DNA of 64,000 nucleotides from Lachnospiraceae bacterium. Its GTDB lineage: Bacteria; Bacillota; Clostridia; Lachnospirales; Lachnospiraceae. The position numbers and the translations under genes were made by a program. Position 1 is the stretch's first letter. Each line of letters begins with the position of its first letter. The stretch is from assembly GCA_902362715.1 (NCBI GenBank), contig CABIXN010000003.1, forward strand, positions 123,348-187,347, written 5' to 3'. Shown in pieces: positions 60,872 to 64,000 of the stretch. The notes under the pieces are model-generated. The model saw nothing but the letters and a program-made list of their open reading frames with translations. It did not search any database and had not been told where the DNA came from.

Positions 60872-60900
60872 TTCACAGTTATTTTTTGTCATGGTATACT
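60872..60900 (+). promoter_or_regulatory. Promoter of the Fe-S flavin reductase gene
   Basis: TTCACA (60872-60877), 17-base spacer, TATACT (60895-60900); 54 bases ahead of the start codon. Confidence 0.55.
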
Positions 60901-60953
60901 GCTGATAGATAGCTGATTAAGGTTTTTATTTTTACTATGGAGGGATAGAACGT

Positions 60954-62954
60954 ATGAAATTTGAGAAGTTATTAAGTCCGCTGAAGGTGGGAAACAAAAC
61001 GTACCGAAACCGAATAGTCAGTGCTCCTATGGCTTTTGGTCTGATTGTTCAGAATCCGGATGCAAGAGAGTTTACATACCGGAAGCTGGAGGGACCGGCA
61101 AAAGGCGGGAATGCCTGTGTTATCGTGGGGGAGACAGATGTAAACTTTGTGGATGCAGTACGTATTCCGGGATTTCGTCCTTTTGATTTTGCAAAGCCGG
61201 AAGAAGATATGGAAACGTTTCAGGCGGTGGCTGAATATGCCACAAGAATTAAAAGTCATGGTGCAGTGGCGCTGGCGGAGCTGGTGCACGCCGGAAAAGA
61301 AAAAGTACCTTTTGGACCGGATGAAGATTGTATCGGGCCGGTGGAGTCTGTGAATATTGCCGGAATTAAAGCACGTCCAATGACAAAGGATGATATGGAC
61401 CGTATCGCAGGAGATTTTGCAAAAGCAGCTGTTTATATGCAGAAGGCAGGATTTGACGGTGTTTTAATTCATGGGGGACATGGATTTATTTTCACACAGT
61501 TCTTATCACCATTAATGAATACCAGAACGGATGAATACGGTGGTTCTTTGGAAAACAGAGCCAGATTTCCGAAACAGATTATCCGTGCAATCAGAGATGC
61601 AGTAGGACCGGAGTTTTTGATTGAGCTTCGAATTGACGGAACTGATCATCAGCCAGGCGGCATTACACCGGAAGAGACAGGAGAATTTATTCAGATGGTG
61701 GAGGATGACATCACTTCTGTACATGTTACCTGCGGCATTTATGAGGAGTCCGTAAAATCAGGAACAGAAAGCAGTATGTTCCATCCTCACGGATTGAATG
61801 CAGAGGCTGCGGCAATTGTAAAATCTTATACGAAGCTTCCTGTTGGAGTGGTAGGCGGTATCAACTCTCCGGAGTTTTGCGAAGAAATTATAGAAAAAGG
61901 CATGGTTGATTTTGTGATTTTAGGTCGTCAGATGCTGGCAGATCCGGAGTTTACAAAAAAATGCATGGAAGGCAGTGAGGCTCAGATCCGCAGATGTCTG
62001 CGGTGCTATAAATGTTTCCCTGGTTCTCCGGAAGAAGGATATGATGATCTGCCATTTTCCAGTGAAGAACTGGCGTTGTATGTAGGACATTGTACCATTA
62101 ATCCGCTGGCGCATCTTCCTTTTGATCCGGAATCCCTTCCGGTGCCAGAAAAAGCTAAAAAAGTTTTAATTATCGGCGGCGGCGCTGCCGGTATGCAGGC
62201 AGCCATTACATCCTTTGACAGAGGCCACGATGTTACCTTAGTAGAAAAAGGTTCTAAACTGGGAGGCTTGCTGTATTTTACAGATATTGATATTGACAAA
62301 CCGGATCTTAGAAATTTCAAAGACCTTTTGATTCGTGAGGTGGAAAGAAGAGATATTCATGTACTGCTGAATACAGAAGCAACACCGGAGTTTGTAAAGG
62401 AATTCGGTGCAGATTCAGTTATGATTGCAACCGGTTCGGTTCCGGCAGTTCCGCCTATTAAGGGAATAGAACATGCACATCAGGCTATGGAAGTGTATGA
62501 TAAAACAGTAGAATGCGGAAAGAGAGTTATTATGATCGGCGGCGGCCTGGTAGGATGTGAGACAGGGCTGTATCTGCAGAAAACCGGACATGAAGTGACT
62601 GTAATTGAAATGCTTGACCGTGTAGCCAATGAGTCTTTTGGTATGTATCGGGAGGCTCTTGTATGGGAAATGGAAAAGAACCATATGACAATGCTTCCAA
62701 AAACAAAATGTCTGGAAATTGAAGCAGATGGTGTAACCATTGAAAATGCAGACGGGGTTCAGAAGCTTCCGGCGGATACCATTGTGTTTGCCCTTGGAAT
62801 GAAGTCTGTAGATTATCAGGCATTAAAAGAGGCGGCAGGAGATGCTTTTGTTCAGGTGATTGGCGATGCTGTTGCGCCCGGAAAGGTAGACCGTGCAACC
62901 AGGACGGCTTATCTGGCAGCTGTAGAACAAAAAGAAGAAGGACCTGCATTTTAA
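60954..62954 (+). CDS. Old-yellow-enzyme-type Fe-S flavin reductase (2,4-dienoyl-CoA reductase / BaiH / enoate reductase family)
   Basis: 666 residues. N-terminal FMN TIM barrel (about 1-340) with HGGHGFIFTQFLSPLMN; Fe-S segment C348, C351, C354 and C380; C-terminal FAD/NAD(P) domains with IIGGGAAGMQAA (about 406) and MIGGGLVGCETG (about 524). It would reduce a C=C bond conjugated to a carbonyl using NAD(P)H through FAD, cluster and FMN. The Cys spacing CX2CX2CX25C departs from the usual CX2CX3CX11-12C. Relatives in gut clostridia act on bile acids, flavonoids and cinnamates. Its LysR neighbour suggests substrate induction. Confidence 0.9.
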   Translation: MKFEKLLSPLKVGNKTYRNRIVSAPMAFGLIVQNPDAREFTYRKLEGPAKGGNACVIVGETDVNFVDAVRIPGFRPFDFAKPEEDMETFQAVAEYATRIKSHGAVALAELVHAGKEKVPFGPDEDCIGPVESVNIAGIKARPMTKDDMDRIAGDFAKAAVYMQKAGFDGVLIHGGHGFIFTQFLSPLMNTRTDEYGGSLENRARFPKQIIRAIRDAVGPEFLIELRIDGTDHQPGGITPEETGEFIQMVEDDITSVHVTCGIYEESVKSGTESSMFHPHGLNAEAAAIVKSYTKLPVGVVGGINSPEFCEEIIEKGMVDFVILGRQMLADPEFTKKCMEGSEAQIRRCLRCYKCFPGSPEEGYDDLPFSSEELALYVGHCTINPLAHLPFDPESLPVPEKAKKVLIIGGGAAGMQAAITSFDRGHDVTLVEKGSKLGGLLYFTDIDIDKPDLRNFKDLLIREVERRDIHVLLNTEATPEFVKEFGADSVMIATGSVPAVPPIKGIEHAHQAMEVYDKTVECGKRVIMIGGGLVGCETGLYLQKTGHEVTVIEMLDRVANESFGMYREALVWEMEKNHMTMLPKTKCLEIEADGVTIENADGVQKLPADTIVFALGMKSVDYQALKEAAGDAFVQVIGDAVAPGKVDRATRTAYLAAVEQKEEGPAF

Positions 62955-63027
62955 TCAGTATTTTTGGTGAAAACTTCTTCATTTTAGAAGAAAAATGCTT
63001 TTAGGGAATGCTCCCAGGTACAAAATT

Positions 63028-63115
63028 AAAAGAAAAACGTTTTGAAAACTGTTCTTTCAATTATCAGGTTTTATCTGATTTGGGGGAGATGGATTTCAGA
63101 ACGTTTTTCTTTTTT
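63028..63115 (+). terminator. Long terminator-like hairpin after the reductase gene
   Basis: AAAAGAAAAACGTT (63028-63041) and AACGTTTTTCTTTT (63100-63113) are perfect complements, with an inner ATCAG/CTGAT stem and a T-rich 3-prime end. Confidence 0.6.
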
Positions 63116-63226
63116 AGGTTTTATGTTATACTGTCCCCAACAGATGATACGTGGTTATGGAAAGTAAAAAACGCAAGATTTCAGCTGGTATTGCCCCTGG
63201 AATTAGTAGGAAAGGAGAATCAAAAT

Positions 63227-63952
63227 ATGAAAAAGATAAATCATTCAAAAAAGACAGGAGCGGTTGTGGGAGTTTGTGTTCTGGCGGCTATATTGATCGG
63301 AGTATCTGTTTTAGGTATGGAAAAGAAAACCAGAAAGCAAAATGCTGAAACTGCAGCTTCCGGGACAAACCAGGAGCAGACAGTTTTGGCAAATCAGACG
63401 GAATCAGTGAAAGAAGCTGGCCCTGACAGTACTGTTTCAAAGGAGACAAAAAGTGAAGAATCTGGTATCACTTCTGAGCAGGCTCTTGCGGCAGCGCTGA
63501 AAGATGCGGGACTTGGCGAAAATGAGGTTACTGTTTTTAAAAATAAGAAGGAATATGAGGATGGCCGGGAAGTTTATGATTTGGAATTTATAACTGAGAA
63601 ACTGGAATATTCATATGAAATACTGGCGTTGGACGGGACAATTTTAAAGGCTGAAAGAGAAAAGGTGGATGGTGATATTCAGAGGAAATATCAAAGGGGA
63701 GATTCTAATGGGAGCTCTGGCAGTAACGATTCAGCTAAAAGCAGCGATATCGGGATGGAAGGGGCAAAAAACATTGCTTTGAAGCATGCAGGAATCAGTG
63801 GAGAGGTTCAGTATAAAAAAGCGAAACTGGAACGTGAGGATGGCAGATATGTATATGAAATAGAGTTCTATTATAATCAGATGGAATATGAGTATGAAAT
63901 TCTGGCATCGGACGGAAGGGTGCTTGACTGGAGCGCTGAGATGGAAGATTAG
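63227..63952 (+). CDS. PepSY-domain membrane/exported protein
   Basis: 241 residues. An N-terminal signal or membrane anchor (TGAVVGVCVLAAILIGVSVL, about 9-28) is followed by a low-complexity Thr/Gln/Glu linker and two PepSY repeats: about 88-145 (ALAAALKDAGLGENEVTVF...YSYEILALDG) and about 175-238 (GAKNIALKHAGISGEVQY...YEYEILASDGRVL). PepSY domains are thought to regulate peptidases outside the membrane. The start ATG 63227 is behind AAAGGAG; an earlier in-frame codon at 63008 lies in the terminator. Confidence 0.85.
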   Translation: MKKINHSKKTGAVVGVCVLAAILIGVSVLGMEKKTRKQNAETAASGTNQEQTVLANQTESVKEAGPDSTVSKETKSEESGITSEQALAAALKDAGLGENEVTVFKNKKEYEDGREVYDLEFITEKLEYSYEILALDGTILKAEREKVDGDIQRKYQRGDSNGSSGSNDSAKSSDIGMEGAKNIALKHAGISGEVQYKKAKLEREDGRYVYEIEFYYNQMEYEYEILASDGRVLDWSAEMED

Positions 63953-63984
63953 TGTCTGGCTGAAAAGTACCGATTCCTATAGAG

Positions 63985-64000
63985 CAAAAAACGCTCCGCT
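63985..64000. repeat. Partial palindromic element at the window edge
   Basis: AAAAAACGCTCCGCT matches the ACGCTCCGC tail of the repeats at 2208 and 23563; cut by the window end. Confidence 0.4.

Noticed and set aside
60283-60912. Long open frames through the 25-bp repeat (Pro/Ala/Arg/Ser-rich peptides)
   Set aside because: They exist only because 25-base repeats without stops are read in several frames; no ribosome site, low complexity, and one 26-base copy breaks the pattern.
1-64000. CRISPR arrays, tRNA/rRNA genes, transposases, phage genes
   Set aside because: The only regular repeat (60408-60701) is a gapless tandem array without unique spacers; no RNA-gene or transposase signatures were found.

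Overview
The window looks like the chromosome of a strictly anaerobic Clostridia species, most likely a gut Lachnospiraceae (possibly Blautia-like). The reasons are near-universal AGGAGG ribosome binding sites, moderate GC, a CIRCE-controlled clpB, an AT-hook-free Firmicutes style of intergenic palindromes, oxygen-sensitive enzyme families (a radical 4-hydroxybutyryl-CoA dehydratase-like enzyme, an Fe-S old-yellow-enzyme reductase) and several URO-D-type methyltransferase-like genes. The genus is inference. No tRNA, rRNA, CRISPR array, transposase or phage gene was seen.

Layout. 0-2.5 kb: start of a sensor kinase with its OmpR-type response regulator, a URO-D family protein and a small XRE regulator. 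2.7-7.1 kb: an operon of a VWA/metallopeptidase-like protein, a MoxR AAA+ ATPase and a leucine-rich-repeat protein. 7.3-13.7 kb: an AIM24-like protein, a complete ECF transporter (S, T and a fused double ATPase) divergent from an AraC regulator, and a PucR-type regulator. 13.9-38.6 kb: a large catabolic island. 38.8-56.4 kb: clpB, LysR/MFS/URO-D modules, a deacetylase and a hydrolase, an L-ribulokinase-like kinase with araD, a degraded toxin-antitoxin-like locus, a likely 6S RNA in front of rarA, and an aspartate aminotransferase-like enzyme. 56.4-59.4 kb: csoR and a copA that carries a copZ domain fused at its end. 59.4-64 kb: a LysR gene divergent from an Fe-S flavin reductase, separated by a GC-rich 25-bp tandem repeat, then a PepSY protein.

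The catabolic island is the main interest. A PucR-flanked operon encodes a 27-residue microprotein, a 2[4Fe-4S] ferredoxin, an AprA/fumarate-reductase-like flavoprotein and a hydrolase of the 2,4-diacetylphloroglucinol/phloretin hydrolase family. Beside it lie genes for acyl-CoA dehydrogenase, a FabZ-like hotdog dehydratase, a CoA-transferase, EtfBA, a 4-hydroxybutyryl-CoA dehydratase homologue, a crotonase, and an acetoin-dehydrogenase-like complex (E1 alpha, E1 beta, a lipoyl-less E2, a stand-alone lipoyl protein, E3, AcoX, a zinc alcohol dehydrogenase), plus transporters and a lipoate ligase. Six matches to the sigma-54 -24/-12 promoter precede the transcription units of the second group, and a sigma-54 activator gene with a GAFTGA motif lies among them. 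So the CoA and acetoin-like modules look like one co-ordinated regulon. I infer that the island cleaves a cyclic or aryl diketone (perhaps polyphenol-derived) and funnels the fragments through CoA thioesters and a thiamine-dependent C-C cleaving complex; the actual substrate cannot be read from the sequence.
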